Source: Bacillus sp. OxB-1
GTDB lineage: Bacteria > Bacillota > Bacilli > Bacillales_A > Planococcaceae
Length of the DNA stretch: 64,000 nucleotides
Assembly: GCF_000829195.1 (NCBI RefSeq)
Contig: NZ_AP013294.1
Span: 2,243,001-2,307,000 of the forward strand
Direction: 5' to 3'
In this document: piece by piece, positions 44,213-53,997 of the stretch
Layout of the letters: every line of letters starts with the position of its first letter
Numbering within the stretch: the stretch's first letter is position 1
Made by a program: the position numbers and the translations under genes
Notes under the pieces: generated by a model
What the model was told of the DNA's origin: nothing
What the model saw: the letters and a program-made list of their open reading frames with translations, nothing else
The model's database searches: none

Positions 44213-45385
44213 ATGGATGAAAAGCACAATGACCGTTTTGTCGTCTCACAGGAAAACTGGTCCCTCCATCGGAAAGGCTTTCAAGATCAAAAACGGCATA
44301 TGGACAAAGTGAAGGAAGCGATCCAGAAAAACTTGCCGGATTTGATCAGTGAAGAAAGCATCATCATGTCGGATGGCAGCGACATCATTAAAATTCCGAT
44401 CCGCTCCTTGGATGAATATAAGATCCGCTACAACCATGACAAATCGAAGCATGTCGGGCAAGGGAGCGGTGACAGCCAAGTCGGCGATGTCGTTGCGAAG
44501 GATGGGTCGAAAAAAGCGGGGGAGGGTCCCGGCGAAGGGAAAGAAGCGGGGGATAAGCCGGGTCAGGATTATTACGAAGCCGAAGTGTCCATCGCCGAGC
44601 TGGAACAGCTTCTATTCGACGAAATGGCGTTGCCGGATCTCGAAGAGCGGGAACAGGCCGATAGCACGACGGAGAAGATCGAATTCAATGATATCCGGAA
44701 AAAAGGGCTGATCGGCAATATCGATAAGAAGCGGACCATTCTTTCCGCCATCAAGCGCAATGCGTTGCTCGGCAGCGCGGTCATCTCGCCGATCCATAAC
44801 GATGATCTGCGATTCAAGACGTGGGATGATGTGCAAAAGCCCGAGTCGAAAGCGGTCGTCCTTGCAATGATGGATACGAGCGGTTCGATGGGCAACTTCG
44901 AAAAAAGCATCGCCCGGAGTTTCTTCTATTGGATGACGAAGTTTTTGCGGTCGCAATACCAGTCGGTGGAGATCGAATTCATCGCTCACCATATCGAAGC
45001 GAGCGTCGTGACGGAGGAACAATTCTTCACGAAGGGGCAAAGCGGCGGGACGAAATGTTCCTCTGCCTACCTCAAGGCGCTGCAATTGATCGAAGAAAAA
45101 TACAATCCGTCACGCTATAATATTTACCCTTTCCATTTCTCGGACGGGGAGAATATGTCCAATGATAATAAGCTGTGCTTGGAGCTCGTCGATGAGCTGA
45201 TGAAGATGTGCAATATGTTCGGCTATGGAGAAGTGAACGAACATCGCCGCTACTCAACGATGATGTCCGCGTTCAAGACGATTGAGCATCCGAAATTCCG
45301 ACATTATATATTGAAGGAAAAACAGGATGTCTACCACGCGTTGAAAAGTTTCTTCAAAAAAACGGCGGAGGGGGGAACGGATTGA
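44213..45385 (+). CDS. yhbH: YhbH/YeaH (UPF0229) sporulation protein
   Basis: A 390-residue protein: [29 protein letters not shown] start, [14 protein letters not shown], a Gly/Lys-rich linker (about 90-120), and a VWA-like domain containing MMDTSGSMG with a metal-site DxSxS pattern near residue 227. It is required for full sporulation in Bacillus, and YeaH partners YeaG (PrkA) in enterobacteria. ATG 44213 follows GGGTGTGGATAAA; ATG 44198 is an alternative. It overlaps the start of spoVR. Confidence 0.9.
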   Translation: MDEKHNDRFVVSQENWSLHRKGFQDQKRHMDKVKEAIQKNLPDLISEESIIMSDGSDIIKIPIRSLDEYKIRYNHDKSKHVGQGSGDSQVGDVVAKDGSKKAGEGPGEGKEAGDKPGQDYYEAEVSIAELEQLLFDEMALPDLEEREQADSTTEKIEFNDIRKKGLIGNIDKKRTILSAIKRNALLGSAVISPIHNDDLRFKTWDDVQKPESKAVVLAMMDTSGSMGNFEKSIARSFFYWMTKFLRSQYQSVEIEFIAHHIEASVVTEEQFFTKGQSGGTKCSSAYLKALQLIEEKYNPSRYNIYPFHFSDGENMSNDNKLCLELVDELMKMCNMFGYGEVNEHRRYSTMMSAFKTIEHPKFRHYILKEKQDVYHALKSFFKKTAEGGTD

Positions 45386-46785
45386 CGGACCATTTGGAGC
45401 TGTCTCGCGCCATTGACGAAATCACGGAAATCGCGACGGGGTTCGGCCTCGATTTCTATCCGATGCGCTACGAGATCTGCCCGGCGGAAATCATTTACAC
45501 ATTCGGCGCTTACGGCATGCCGACCCGGTTCACCCATTGGAGCTTCGGAAAGCAATTCCATAAGATGAAGCTCCAATACGACCTCGGACTCAGCAAAATC
45601 TATGAACTCGTCATTAACTCCGATCCGTGCTACGCCTTTCTGCTTGATACGAATAGTTTGATTCAGAATAAGATGATCGTCGCCCACGTTCTCGCCCACT
45701 GCGATTTCTTCAAGAACAACGTCCGTTTCTCTAACACGAGGCGGGATATGGTCGAAAGCATGGCAGCGACGGCCGAGCGGATTGCGGATTATGAATTGAT
45801 TCATGGGAAGGAAAAGGTGGAACGCTTCCTCGATGCGGTGCTCGCCGTCCAGGAGCATGTTGATCCGACGCTCATGAGGCGAAAGCCGCGGGAAGAAGAG
45901 TCGGAGGATGCGTCGGCTCCACGGAAAACGCCGTACGATGATTTGTGGAATTTGAATGGAAGCGAAAAGGCAAAGAAGCCGGCCGCGTCCAAACGGCTGA
46001 AAATTCCGTTGGAGCCGGAAAAAGACATTCTGCTTTTCATCTTGGAACATAGCCGGGAACTCGACGAGTGGCAGCGGGATATTCTGACGATGCTGCGGGA
46101 GGAAATGTTGTATTTCTGGCCGCAGCTCGAGACGAAGATCATGAATGAAGGCTGGGCGACCTATTGGCATCAGCGAATTCTGAGGGAGATGGATTTGACC
46201 CCGTCGGAGACATTGGAATTCGCGAAGTTGAATGCCAGCGTCATCCAGCCATCCCCGACGTCGATCAACCCGTACTACCTCGGGCTGAAAATTTTCGAGG
46301 ACATTGAAAAACGGTATGATAACCCTTCGGAAGAATTGCAGAAATTCGGGGTCCGACCCGGTTCCGGCCGGCGCATGCTGTATGACGTCCGCGAAGTGGA
46401 ATCGGACAGCTCGTTCATCCGCAATTACCTGACGAAGGAATTGATCGAGCAGGAGGATCTGTATATTTTCCAGAAGCAAGGCGCCGAATATAAAATCAGC
46501 ACGAAGGATTTCGAGGAAATCCGCGACCGTCTCGTATCGATGCGCGTCAACGGCGGCTTCCCGTACATCGTCGTCGAGGATGGAGACTATTTGCGCAACG
46601 GTGAATTATACTTGAGGCACCAGTACGAAGCGACTGAACTCGACCTGCCTTATTTGGAAAACGTCCTCCCGTACCTCCATCAACTATGGGGCCGGATTGT
46701 CCATCTGGAAACGATCGTCAACGAAAAGCCGATCGTCTACTCTTACGATGGACGGAAAGTGTACCGTCGGACGAAGGAAGCGTGA
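45382..46785 (+). CDS. spoVR: SpoVR family protein
   Basis: A 467-residue cytoplasmic protein matching SpoVR/Ycg[25 protein letters not shown] at the N-terminus, [29 protein letters not shown] and [18 protein letters not shown]. It is needed for spore cortex formation in Bacillus. TTG 45382 overlaps the yhbH stop (TTGA) and follows GGAGGGGGGAACGGA. The product has conserved His/Glu blocks that could bind metal, but no reaction is established. Confidence 0.92.
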   Translation: MTDHLELSRAIDEITEIATGFGLDFYPMRYEICPAEIIYTFGAYGMPTRFTHWSFGKQFHKMKLQYDLGLSKIYELVINSDPCYAFLLDTNSLIQNKMIVAHVLAHCDFFKNNVRFSNTRRDMVESMAATAERIADYELIHGKEKVERFLDAVLAVQEHVDPTLMRRKPREEESEDASAPRKTPYDDLWNLNGSEKAKKPAASKRLKIPLEPEKDILLFILEHSRELDEWQRDILTMLREEMLYFWPQLETKIMNEGWATYWHQRILREMDLTPSETLEFAKLNASVIQPSPTSINPYYLGLKIFEDIEKRYDNPSEELQKFGVRPGSGRRMLYDVREVESDSSFIRNYLTKELIEQEDLYIFQKQGAEYKISTKDFEEIRDRLVSMRVNGGFPYIVVEDGDYLRNGELYLRHQYEATELDLPYLENVLPYLHQLWGRIVHLETIVNEKPIVYSYDGRKVYRRTKEA

Positions 46786-46797
46786 GGAGTGAAAATG

Positions 46798-46832
46798 TAG
46801 CCAGTTGACGATTTAGAATCGTTGACTGGCTA
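46798..46832 (+). terminator. Terminator after spoVR
   Basis: TAGCCAGTTGACGATT / AATCGTTGACTGGCTA stem with a 3-4 base loop. Confidence 0.7.
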
Positions 46833-46839
46833 TTTCAGA

Positions 46840-46891
46840 GGAAAGCGTTTCCGCCCTTTTGTTTTCCGTGTGCTGGGATAAAAGGTATAAT
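46840..46891 (+). promoter_or_regulatory. cre-like palindrome next to a sigma-A promoter
   Basis: GGAAAGCGTTTCC (46840-46852) is a near-perfect palindrome matching the cre core, and TATAAT (46886-46891) with TTTCCG at 46863-46868 (17-base spacing) follows. The -35 is weak, so the site could be an activation or repression site for CcpA on the 46929 gene. Confidence 0.45.
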
Positions 46892-46928
46892 GAGGGATAA
46901 ATGGATAGGCGGAGAAAGGAAGAGGAGC

Positions 46929-47294
46929 GTGGACTTTGAAGAAATCCCTAAAGTGAGACCGGACTGTTTCGGATTCCTATTAATCTTTTTCGGGGTCATG
47001 TTATGTATTTTTATAATGGCACTCCTTGGCTGTATGGCTATACATATAGCGTATTATGGGAATAATACTACCGATATTTTTTGGACGTTATTCATTTTTA
47101 CGGCGCCAGCCATTTTTACAATGGGCCTGATGATCTTTCTCTACACCTTTATTTTTAAAAGATTTTATTTACCGAAGCCTGTTTTTTCCGCACTGAAAGA
47201 GATCATGAGTTATGTAAGTGTTTTCTCCCTTGCGATTGTCAATGCAGTTGCTACCTTTTATGTACATGACGACAAAAGTTCGAATGGGGGATAA
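46929..47294 (+). CDS. Unknown three-helix membrane protein
   Basis: A 121-residue protein from GTG 46929 (GGAAGAGGAGC before it): short N-terminus, then hydrophobic segments at about 15-42, 55-80 and 95-115. ATG 46890 falls inside the -10 and cannot be used. No family is recognised. Its end abuts the broken ABC-F gene, and the sequence junction near 47290 may be a recombination scar. Confidence 0.55.
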   Translation: MDFEEIPKVRPDCFGFLLIFFGVMLCIFIMALLGCMAIHIAYYGNNTTDIFWTLFIFTAPAIFTMGLMIFLYTFIFKRFYLPKPVFSALKEIMSYVSVFSLAIVNAVATFYVHDDKSSNGG

Positions 47295-47299
47295 CCAAT

Positions 47300-48621
47300 T
47301 TCTTTCTGGTTGCCGAGTTGGAGCGATTTTTTGTGTTGTCCATCCGGAACTCCTTCTAGCTGATGAACCTACCACCCATTTGGATACCGATCATATTGAA
47401 TGGTTGGAAAAGAAGTTCGGTGAATGGCAAGGAGCCTTGCTCATCGTCTCGCATGATCGCGCTTTTTTAGATGCCCTTTGTACGAAAATTTGGGAAATCC
47501 AAGATGGCGCGATAACCGAATATACCGGAAACTATAGCGACTATATGGAGCAGAAAAAGGTCGCTCGGCAACAACATCAGGCCGCCTATGAAAAATATGA
47601 AAAGAAGAAAAAGCAGTTGGAAGATGCCCAGAAGCTGAAAGAGAAGAAAGCGGAACGAGCCACGAAAGCACCGAAGAAAATAAGTTCCTCCGAAGCAAGG
47701 ATAACTGGCGTCAAACCGTACTTCGCCAAAAAACAAAAGAAGCTGCAAAAAACTGCGAAAGCGATTGAAACGCGACTGGAAAAGCTGGAGAAGGTAGAGA
47801 AGAGGAAGGAAACCGCCCCACTGAAAATGGATGTAGTCAATGAAGAAAACTTCAAAGATCGGATCATTCTCCGAATCGAGAATGTAGAAGGGAAAATAGG
47901 AGATCGGCTTCTTTGGAAGAAAACGGGTTTTTACGTCCGTGGCGGGGATAAATTGGCGATTGTCGGCCCGAATGGCAGTGGAAAAACAACGTTTCTCCGA
48001 AAGCTCGTTCAGCAAGATCCCGGTCTGCTCTTTTCACCTTCCGTGGAATGGGGTTATTTCAGCCAACATGTAACTATTCTGGATGTAGAAAAAACGATCA
48101 TCGACAATGTCCAGTCCTCTTCGAAGCAAGATGAAACGCTCATCCGGACAGGCCTTGCGAGAATGCACTTTTTTGGAGAGGACGTCCATAAGCCGGTCCA
48201 CGTATTGAGCGGTGGGGAGCGGGTGAAGGTTGCACTCGCTAAACTCTTTTTAAGTGATTGCAATACACTGATATTAGATGAACCGACGAATTTCTTGGAT
48301 ACCGCAGCCGTGGAAGCATTGGAATCCCTACTGAAAGACTATGCAGGCAGCGTAATCTTCGCTTCCCATGATCGGCGCTTCATAGAGGAGGTGGCTAACC
48401 GGATTGTCGTCATCCGCAATCAAGAAATGGAAGTATTCGAAGGGGATTGGCATCACTATCAGAACATGCCGGCCCCGTCGCAAGGCACTGATCAGGATCG
48501 GCGGTTGCTGTTGGAAACGAAAATTTCTGATGTATTGAGCCGCTTAAGCATAGAGCCCTCACCGGAGCTGGAACACGAATTCCAAAAGCTATTGAAAGAA
48601 AAAAGGGAACTGGACGGATGA
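47300..48621 (+). pseudogene. ABC-F protein (antibiotic-resistance/ribosome-protection type), 5'-truncated
   Basis: The frame begins within the first ATPase domain at Walker B (LLLADEPTTHLD), then has the long charged inter-domain linker typical of Vga/Msr/Vml-like ABC-F proteins, and a complete second ATPase domain: GPNGSGKTT, LSGGERVKVA, LILDEPTNFLD and ASHDRR. The first Walker A, Q-loop and signature, about 130 residues, are missing; the bases before 47335 encode unrelated sequence. An in-frame ATG at 47218 lies inside the preceding gene and would add non-ABC residues. A product lacking one ATP site should be inactive. ABC-F proteins of this type remove macrolides, lincosamides or pleuromutilins from ribosomes. 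Confidence 0.8.
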
Positions 48622-48643
48622 AGATTATTGAAAGTCCTCTAGA

Positions 48644-48678
48644 AAAAAGGCCGCAGCATTGAGTAGCTGCGGCTCTTT
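48644..48678. terminator. Bidirectional terminator between ABC-F remnant and thiY
   Basis: GCCGCAG / CTGCGGC stem with A-run before and TCTTT after. Confidence 0.65.
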
Positions 48679-48682
48679 ACGA

Positions 48683-49660
48683 TTACATTTCTTCAAAAAT
48701 TCCATCCAGATCAGGGTCCTTGGTCAACAGCCCCGTCTCCAGCATCCAATCCGCCATCACTTTCCATGTTTCCGCATCCTGTTCTCCGAATGTCTGCGGT
48801 GCTTTCATTTTCGGAAGGAGGATGGACAGGGATTCCCGTTCCACTTCTTCCACAAGCGGGAAGTTCGCTTCATCTTGATGTTTCAATAAAGTCGCCAAAG
48901 CTTCTTCCGGATCGTTTTCCATATCGGCAAATGCCTTGCCAGCGGCCCGCCAGAACGCCCGGATGTTGTCCTGCTCCTTTTCCCACGTCTCATCGCTCGT
49001 CACGACCACGAGTTCATAAAATGACGGGACGCCGTAATCAGTCGGATCGATATACCCTGTCGAAAAGCCCTCATGCTCCAGAAGCGGCACTTCGTGGTTA
49101 ATATACGCGCCAATGACGGCATCCGCCTTCTCGGAAATCAAAGAGGAATTGAGCTCAAAGCCGACGTCGACCATATCCACTTTGCCGAAATCGGCGCCAT
49201 CCGTCGTCATCATCGTCTCGAGCATCGCTTCATTCAACGGAATTCCCGTATACCCGACAGTCTTGCCTTCCAAATCCTTCGGGCTGGCAATGCCACTCTT
49301 CCCTAGAAAAGCGACATGGTTCAATGGGGAACGGACAAGCGCCCCGACGGATTTGATGCCAATGGACTGCTCCGTCTTCGCAATGAGCACATCCGGCTGG
49401 TACGTGATGCCGAGCGTCACTTTGCCGGCAGCCGCCAAGTTGATCGGGTCAGACGGATTGGCCGGGAATTGGATGTCCAGCTCAATCCCTTCCGCTTCAA
49501 AATACCCTTTGTCTTGCGCGATGTAGAGAAAGCTATGCACCGCGTTCGGATACCAATCCAACATGATGCTGACCTTTTGATTTTCCTCTTTCGTTTCGCT
49601 GCATGCACCTAGCAATAGCATGAGCATGACGCTAGCGAACAACCCGATCCATTTTTTCAA
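48683..49660 (-). CDS. thiY: Thiamine-pyrimidine ABC transporter, substrate-binding lipoprotein
   Basis: A 325-residue lipoprotein: signal peptide with lipobox LLGAC, then an NMT1/THI5-like fold (VSIMLDWYPNAVHSFLYIAQDKGYF near the start). ThiY binds N-formyl-4-amino-5-aminomethyl-2-methylpyrimidine, a thiamine breakdown product, for salvage. TTG 49660 lies 8 bases after GGAGG and overlaps the thiX stop (TTGA), so a GTG at 49675 is less likely. Last gene of the riboswitch operon. Confidence 0.88.
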   Translation of the reverse strand: MKKWIGLFASVMLMLLLGACSETKEENQKVSIMLDWYPNAVHSFLYIAQDKGYFEAEGIELDIQFPANPSDPINLAAAGKVTLGITYQPDVLIAKTEQSIGIKSVGALVRSPLNHVAFLGKSGIASPKDLEGKTVGYTGIPLNEAMLETMMTTDGADFGKVDMVDVGFELNSSLISEKADAVIGAYINHEVPLLEHEGFSTGYIDPTDYGVPSFYELVVVTSDETWEKEQDNIRAFWRAAGKAFADMENDPEEALATLLKHQDEANFPLVEEVERESLSILLPKMKAPQTFGEQDAETWKVMADWMLETGLLTKDPDLDGIFEEM

Positions 49661-50397
49661 TTTCGAGACCTCCACTGTAGTAAACGATTTTCAATGAATG
49701 AAACAGTTATGAATAATATAATTCCAATGCCCGTCAACACGAGAATCGGGGCAAATACAGCCGCCCCGTCAAACTGGGTCATCATGCGCCGGCTGAAATA
49801 GCCGAGGCCCGCTTGCGCTCCGAGCCATTCCCCGATGGCCGCCCCGATGACACTCAACGTCACCGCAATCTTCAGGCCTGAAAAGAAATGGGGGAGAGCG
49901 GCCGGCACGGAATATTTCCAAAAAATATCCCGGGGCGCGGCCCCCATCGTCCGGAATAATTCCCGGACTTCTTTTTGCCCGGACGCCAACCCATCGAAGG
50001 TGTTCACGGTAATCGGGAAAAATGTGATCAATACCGCAACGGCCACTTTACTCCAAATCGTATAGCCGAACCAGAGGACGAAAATCGGTGCGAGCGCGAT
50101 GACCGGAATCATCTGCGAAGCGATGAGCAACGGATAGACCGCTTTCTGCACAGCCGGCTTGGCATGCATCCAAACAGCCATCGCGGTCCCCATGCCGATC
50201 GATAAGCACAGCCCGATGACAATGACCGCAAACGTCACAGGCAAATGCTTGAAGAGCAGCACTTCCTTCAGCTCCCATAACCGGACGACGATCTGCATCG
50301 GCGACGGCAGGATGAAAGGTTTCGCCAACAGCCGGGCGCCCGCTTCCCAGACGCTGAACAGGATGACGACGATGAGGGCAGAAGAGGCGTTTTTCAT
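49657..50397 (-). CDS. thiX: Thiamine-pyrimidine ABC transporter permease
   Basis: A 246-residue permease with six helices and an EAA-type loop (about LFRTMGAAPRDIFW). It is paired with the ATPase and binding protein at both sides by 4-base overlaps (ATGA and TTGA). ATG 50397 has GAGGTGGCGCT before it. Together the three form ThiXYZ. Confidence 0.88.
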   Translation of the reverse strand: MKNASSALIVVILFSVWEAGARLLAKPFILPSPMQIVVRLWELKEVLLFKHLPVTFAVIVIGLCLSIGMGTAMAVWMHAKPAVQKAVYPLLIASQMIPVIALAPIFVLWFGYTIWSKVAVAVLITFFPITVNTFDGLASGQKEVRELFRTMGAAPRDIFWKYSVPAALPHFFSGLKIAVTLSVIGAAIGEWLGAQAGLGYFSRRMMTQFDGAAVFAPILVLTGIGIILFITVSFIENRLLQWRSRN

Positions 50398-51143
50398 AGC
50401 GCCACCTCGGTTTTCAGCTTTTCCAGCAATTGCTCCTTGAGCGCCAAGATGGCAGGCTCATGCAAATCTTTTCGCGTCCGGGGCCTCGGTAATGGCACGA
50501 CGATTTCCTCCAATGAAGTGACGGGCCGGTTTTGGAGCATAAAAATCCGGTCCGACAGGAAAAGCGCTTCTTCCACGTCATGCGTGATGAACAGAATTGT
50601 CGATTGTTGCATGTCCCATTGCCGGAGCAGCCATTCCTGCATCGCCAGACGGGTGATTGCGTCAAGCGCGGAAAACGGTTCATCGAGCAACAAGAGCGGG
50701 CTTCCGGAGAGGACGGCACGCAAAAAAGCGACGCGCTGTTTCATGCCGCCTGAAAGCTCAGCGGGGTATTTATCATCCGTCCCCCCGAGACCAAATTGGT
50801 CCAATAAAGGCAAAACCCGTTCACGGGCCGCCCGTTTTTTCATTCCCGCCAGTTCGAGCGGAAGGGAGGCGTTTTCTACGATTGTGCGCCACGGCAACAG
50901 CAAGTCCTGTTGCGGCATATAGCCGACATTGCCAAGAAGCGGCTCGTCTTCTTTTCCATTGAAAACGACCCGGCCGGCCGATGGGACCGCAAGCCCCGTT
51001 GCCAGCCGGAACAGCGTGCTTTTCCCCGAACCGCTCACCCCGACAATCGAGATGAATTCACCGGGGTGCACGTGGAAGCTCAAACGGTCCAGAATAGTCG
51101 CTTGACCGTCGTAGCTGAAGGAAACATCGTCAAACTTGAGCAT
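50394..51143 (-). CDS. thiZ: Thiamine-pyrimidine ABC transporter ATPase
   Basis: A 249-residue ATPase: Walker A GVSGSGKST (about residue 38), signature LSGGMKQR (about 135), Walker B LLLLDEPFSALD and switch FITHDVEEAL. ATG 51143 lies inside the end of tenA (14-base overlap); a longer frame from 51206 would run antiparallel to no known domain. It energises ThiX. Confidence 0.9.
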   Translation of the reverse strand: MLKFDDVSFSYDGQATILDRLSFHVHPGEFISIVGVSGSGKSTLFRLATGLAVPSAGRVVFNGKEDEPLLGNVGYMPQQDLLLPWRTIVENASLPLELAGMKKRAARERVLPLLDQFGLGGTDDKYPAELSGGMKQRVAFLRAVLSGSPLLLLDEPFSALDAITRLAMQEWLLRQWDMQQSTILFITHDVEEALFLSDRIFMLQNRPVTSLEEIVVPLPRPRTRKDLHEPAILALKEQLLEKLKTEVAL

Positions 51144-51822
51144 GGCGGGTTTCGGATCCGGGCCACATCTGTTTTGAATTTGCCATATCCCAGAACATGT
51201 ACTCAAAGCGGGTCGTATTCAAGAAGATTTCCTCCAACCGTTCCAGCTCATGCTCCGGCTTGCCTTCCGCATACTGATCCATCAGTTCGATGCACCAAGA
51301 CGCCAGTTCCCCGAATTCTTCGGAAGCGTACATGCGGATCCAATCTCCGTATAGCGGATGATCCGCCGCCCCCGGAATGGCATTCAGCTCTTTCCCGATC
51401 TCCCAATAGCTCCAAGCGCACGGCAGCAGCGCCGCAACCACTTCCGCCACGGTGCCGTTCTGGCAGACATGCAGCATATAGTGGGTGTACGCGAGCACGA
51501 TCGGGGAAGGCTGAGCGGACTCCAGCTCCTCCTCGGAAATGCCGAACCGTTTCGCATAGTTGCGATGGAGTTCCATCTCCGTATTCAGCGTGCCGTCCAA
51601 CAAAGAAGCGAATCGTCCCATCGTCTGCAGATCGCTCGCCTTCACGGCACCGATTGCAAACACTTTCGCGTAATCCATTAGGTACAAATAGTCCTGCACC
51701 ATATAGAACCGGAATTTATCCGGATCCAATGTGCCTTCCCCGATTCCCTGGACAAACGGATGCGCGTGATTCTGCCTCCATATCGGCAACGTCTTCTCAT
51801 GCAATCGATCTGTGAATTTCAT
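51130..51822 (-). CDS. tenA: Aminopyrimidine aminohydrolase / thiaminase II (TenA)
   Basis: A 230-residue all-helical protein: MKFTDRLHEKTLPIWRQNHAHPFVQGIGEG, FRFYMVQDYLYLMDYAKVFAIG, and ALLPCAWSYWEIG with the catalytic Cys near residue 137. TenA hydrolyses aminopyrimidines to HMP in thiamine salvage. ATG 51822 follows AAAAGGGGATGTTGAGAA. First gene of the tenA-thiZ-thiX-thiY operon, behind a TPP riboswitch with terminator. Confidence 0.92.
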   Translation of the reverse strand: MKFTDRLHEKTLPIWRQNHAHPFVQGIGEGTLDPDKFRFYMVQDYLYLMDYAKVFAIGAVKASDLQTMGRFASLLDGTLNTEMELHRNYAKRFGISEEELESAQPSPIVLAYTHYMLHVCQNGTVAEVVAALLPCAWSYWEIGKELNAIPGAADHPLYGDWIRMYASEEFGELASWCIELMDQYAEGKPEHELERLEEIFLNTTRFEYMFWDMANSKQMWPGSETRHAQV

Positions 51823-51854
51823 TTCTCAACATCCCCTTTTACTTTTTTCCAAAT

Positions 51855-51886
51855 AAAAAATCCACCTCTTGAAGAAGAAGTGGATG
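51855..51886 (-). terminator. Riboswitch-controlled terminator of the tenA-thiZXY operon
   Basis: Reading leftwards, ATCCACTTCTTC-type left arm pairs with GAGGTGGAT and is followed by TTTTTT, 33 bases before tenA and 50 after the riboswitch; it would be the expression platform. Confidence 0.75.
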
Positions 51887-51933
51887 GATGACTTATGGAA
51901 ACGCACCTGTACACAGACGGGCTGAATCATACC

Positions 51934-52036
51934 TCTCAACACCTCTTCCTTACGCCGGCACGATCCGGTTCAAGTTATAAGGGTTAAGGCGAATGCCTCT
52001 CTCAGCTCGTTGCGAGCACCCCTAGCGGTGAATCTA
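51934..52036 (-). ncRNA. TPP riboswitch (THI element) upstream of tenA
   Basis: Reading leftwards from 52036: CTAGGGGTGCTC, CTGAGAGAGG, CCCTTATAACTTGAACCGGAT and CGTGCCGGCGTAAGGAAG are the conserved blocks of the TPP aptamer (blocks given separately; CTGAGAG and the final GCGTAAGGAAG contact the pyrimidine and pyrophosphate). Binding TPP should favour the downstream terminator and switch off the operon. Confidence 0.95.
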
Positions 52037-52160
52037 TGAAATTGGCTTGCCCTATTATAATCATATAGAGATTGAAAGGTCAAATAAGTGTAAAATCGGA
52101 ACAGCCCTCCGCATCGATCGGATCGGGCGCGGATGGCTGCATCGACTCTTGGAAACTATG

Positions 52161-53498
52161 TTAATACATCTTCATATACCGTTCCAATTCCCATGGGTGA
52201 ACCGTGATCCGGTAGCTCTCCCATTCCACTTTTTTCGCTTTCATGAAGTTTGCGCAAATATGGGAGCCGAGAGCGTCCTGGATGACTTCATCTTCCCCGA
52301 GAGCGATGAGGGCGTGGTCCAGATCGGTCGGCAAGGTGCCGATGCCGAGTTCCGCCAGCTCCTCGGGTTTCATTTCATAAATATTGCGGTCGACCGGCTT
52401 CGGCGGTTCGAGTTGCCGTTTGATGCCGTCGAGGCCCGCTTTCAAGATGGCCGCCATGGCGAGATATGGATTCGCGGAGGAATCGACGGAACGGACTTCG
52501 ATCCGCGTACTCATGCCGCGGGAAGCGGGGATCCGGATGAGCGGGCTCCGGTTTTGCGCCGACCACGCGATGTAGCAAGGTGCTTCATAGCCTGGCACGA
52601 GCCGTTTATAGGAATTCACCGTCGGGTTGGTGAGGGCGGTGAAACCTTTGACATGGTCGAGGACCCCCGCCATGAAGTGATACGCCGTGTCGCTGAGCTT
52701 CCGTTCGCCGTTTTCATCAAAAAATACATTTGCCCCGTCTTTGAATAAAGACACATTGCAGTGCATGCCCGATCCACTGACGCCATACAACGGTTTCGGC
52801 ATGAACGTCGCATGCAGACCATGTTTCCGTGCCATCGTCTTGACGACGAGTTTGAAAGTCTGAATATTATCGCAAGCCGTCAACACATCCGCATATTTGA
52901 AATCAATTTCGTGCTGGCCGGGGGCAGCCTCGTGATGGGAAGCCTCCACTTCGAAGCCCAATTCCTCCAACTCAAGAACGATATCACGACGGCAATTTTC
53001 CCCGAGGTCCATCGGGGCCAAATCAAAATAATCGCCATGATCGTTCAATTCCATCGTCGGCTGCTTGTTCGCATCCAGTTTGAACAAGAAAAACTCGGGT
53101 TCGGGTCCGAGATTGAAATCGGTGAACCCGAGTTCCTTCATTTCCTCGATGACGCGCTTCAAGTTGCCTCGCGGATCGCCGGGGAACGGTGTGCCGTCCG
53201 CTTGCGACACATCGCAAATGAGCCGTGCCACCTTGCCGCTGCCGGAAGGCCAAGGAAAGACCATCCATGTATCCAAATCCGGGATGAGGTACATATCCGA
53301 CTCCTCGATCCGGACAAAACCTTCAATCGACGACCCGTCGAACATCATTTTATTGTCAAGTGCCTTCTCAAGCTGGCTGACGGGAATCTCCACATTTTTA
53401 ATGATGCCTAAAATGTCGGTGAACTGCAGGCGGATAAAATTCACATGTTCCTCCTTCACAAATCGCCGAATGTCGTCCTTGGTGTAATTCCTCATCAT
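52161..53498 (-). CDS. glnA: Glutamine synthetase, type I-alpha
   Basis: A 445-residue enzyme that makes glutamine from glutamate, ammonia and ATP. N-terminal beta-grasp domain (1-105) and catalytic domain; [47 protein letters not shown] and RIPASRG are visible. Length and absence of an adenylylation loop fit the Gram-positive I-alpha type. ATG 53498 lies after AAAAGGAGAGTGGC. There is no glnR upstream; instead a divergent gene follows, so regulation may differ from the B. subtilis glnRA operon. Confidence 0.96.
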   Translation of the reverse strand: MMRNYTKDDIRRFVKEEHVNFIRLQFTDILGIIKNVEIPVSQLEKALDNKMMFDGSSIEGFVRIEESDMYLIPDLDTWMVFPWPSGSGKVARLICDVSQADGTPFPGDPRGNLKRVIEEMKELGFTDFNLGPEPEFFLFKLDANKQPTMELNDHGDYFDLAPMDLGENCRRDIVLELEELGFEVEASHHEAAPGQHEIDFKYADVLTACDNIQTFKLVVKTMARKHGLHATFMPKPLYGVSGSGMHCNVSLFKDGANVFFDENGERKLSDTAYHFMAGVLDHVKGFTALTNPTVNSYKRLVPGYEAPCYIAWSAQNRSPLIRIPASRGMSTRIEVRSVDSSANPYLAMAAILKAGLDGIKRQLEPPKPVDRNIYEMKPEELAELGIGTLPTDLDHALIALGEDEVIQDALGSHICANFMKAKKVEWESYRITVHPWELERYMKMY

Positions 53499-53527
53499 GC
53501 CACTCTCCTTTTCTCTAACATTTTTCT

Positions 53528-53557
53528 ATAATAAAACAAGAGTAATACCATTTTCAA
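53528..53557 (-). promoter_or_regulatory. Possible glnA promoter
   Basis: Reading leftwards, TTGAAA (53557-53552), 18-base spacer, TATTAT (53533-53528), 30 bases before glnA. I see no clear GlnR/TnrA box (TGTNAN7TNACA). Confidence 0.4.
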
Positions 53558-53643
53558 GAATTTTTTTCAATAAAATAACAGAAATTATTCTTCACCTAAG
53601 TGAGGGGGAATTCATATACATAGGAGGGGAGGAGGCAGAGGAA

Positions 53644-53946
53644 ATGGTTTCATTGACACCGATAATCCTGGACGGCCATGCGTTCACCGCCACAACGGTC
53701 CGTCTACCGAAAACCACGTTGCTGACTGTTTCGAACGAGGTGGGGTATATCATGTGCGGCGCACTCGACGTGGAGCTGCTCAACACCCTGCTGATCGACC
53801 GCCGAATCATCGCAGGCCGCGCCGTCGGGGTGAAAACGATCGATCAATTGCTAAAAGCCCCACTCGAATCGGTCACAATCGAAGCGGAACGTCTCGGCAT
53901 CCATAAAGGGATGAGCGGGGAAGAGGCTTTGTTGAAAATGGTGTAA
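53644..53946 (+). CDS. DUF1805 (YunC-like) protein
   Basis: A 100-residue protein with LTVSNEVGYIMCGALDVELLN and IAGRAVGVKTIDQLLKAPLESVT, the signatures of DUF1805 (YunC). ATG 53644 follows GGAGGCAGAGGAA; the longer frame from 53497 is unlikely. Function is not known in the literature I recall. Confidence 0.82.
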   Translation: MVSLTPIILDGHAFTATTVRLPKTTLLTVSNEVGYIMCGALDVELLNTLLIDRRIIAGRAVGVKTIDQLLKAPLESVTIEAERLGIHKGMSGEEALLKMV

Positions 53947-53951
53947 ATCAA

Positions 53952-53992
53952 CAGCTCCCGGAGAGATGGACCTCTTCCGGGAGCTGAATTTT
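53952..53992 (+). terminator. Terminator after the YunC-like gene
   Basis: CAGCTCCCGG / CCGGGAGCTG ten-pair stem and AATTTT. Confidence 0.75.
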
Positions 53993-53997
53993 GTGAT

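Noticed and set aside
45331-46479. 382-codon frame antisense to spoVR
   Set aside because: Reverse-strand shadow of a well-conserved gene.
50910-51815. 301-codon frame antisense to tenA/thiZ
   Set aside because: Overlaps two genes with clear families; no ribosome site.
53499-53643. GlnR/TnrA operator before glnA
   Set aside because: No TGTNAN7TNACA match found by eye in the upstream region.
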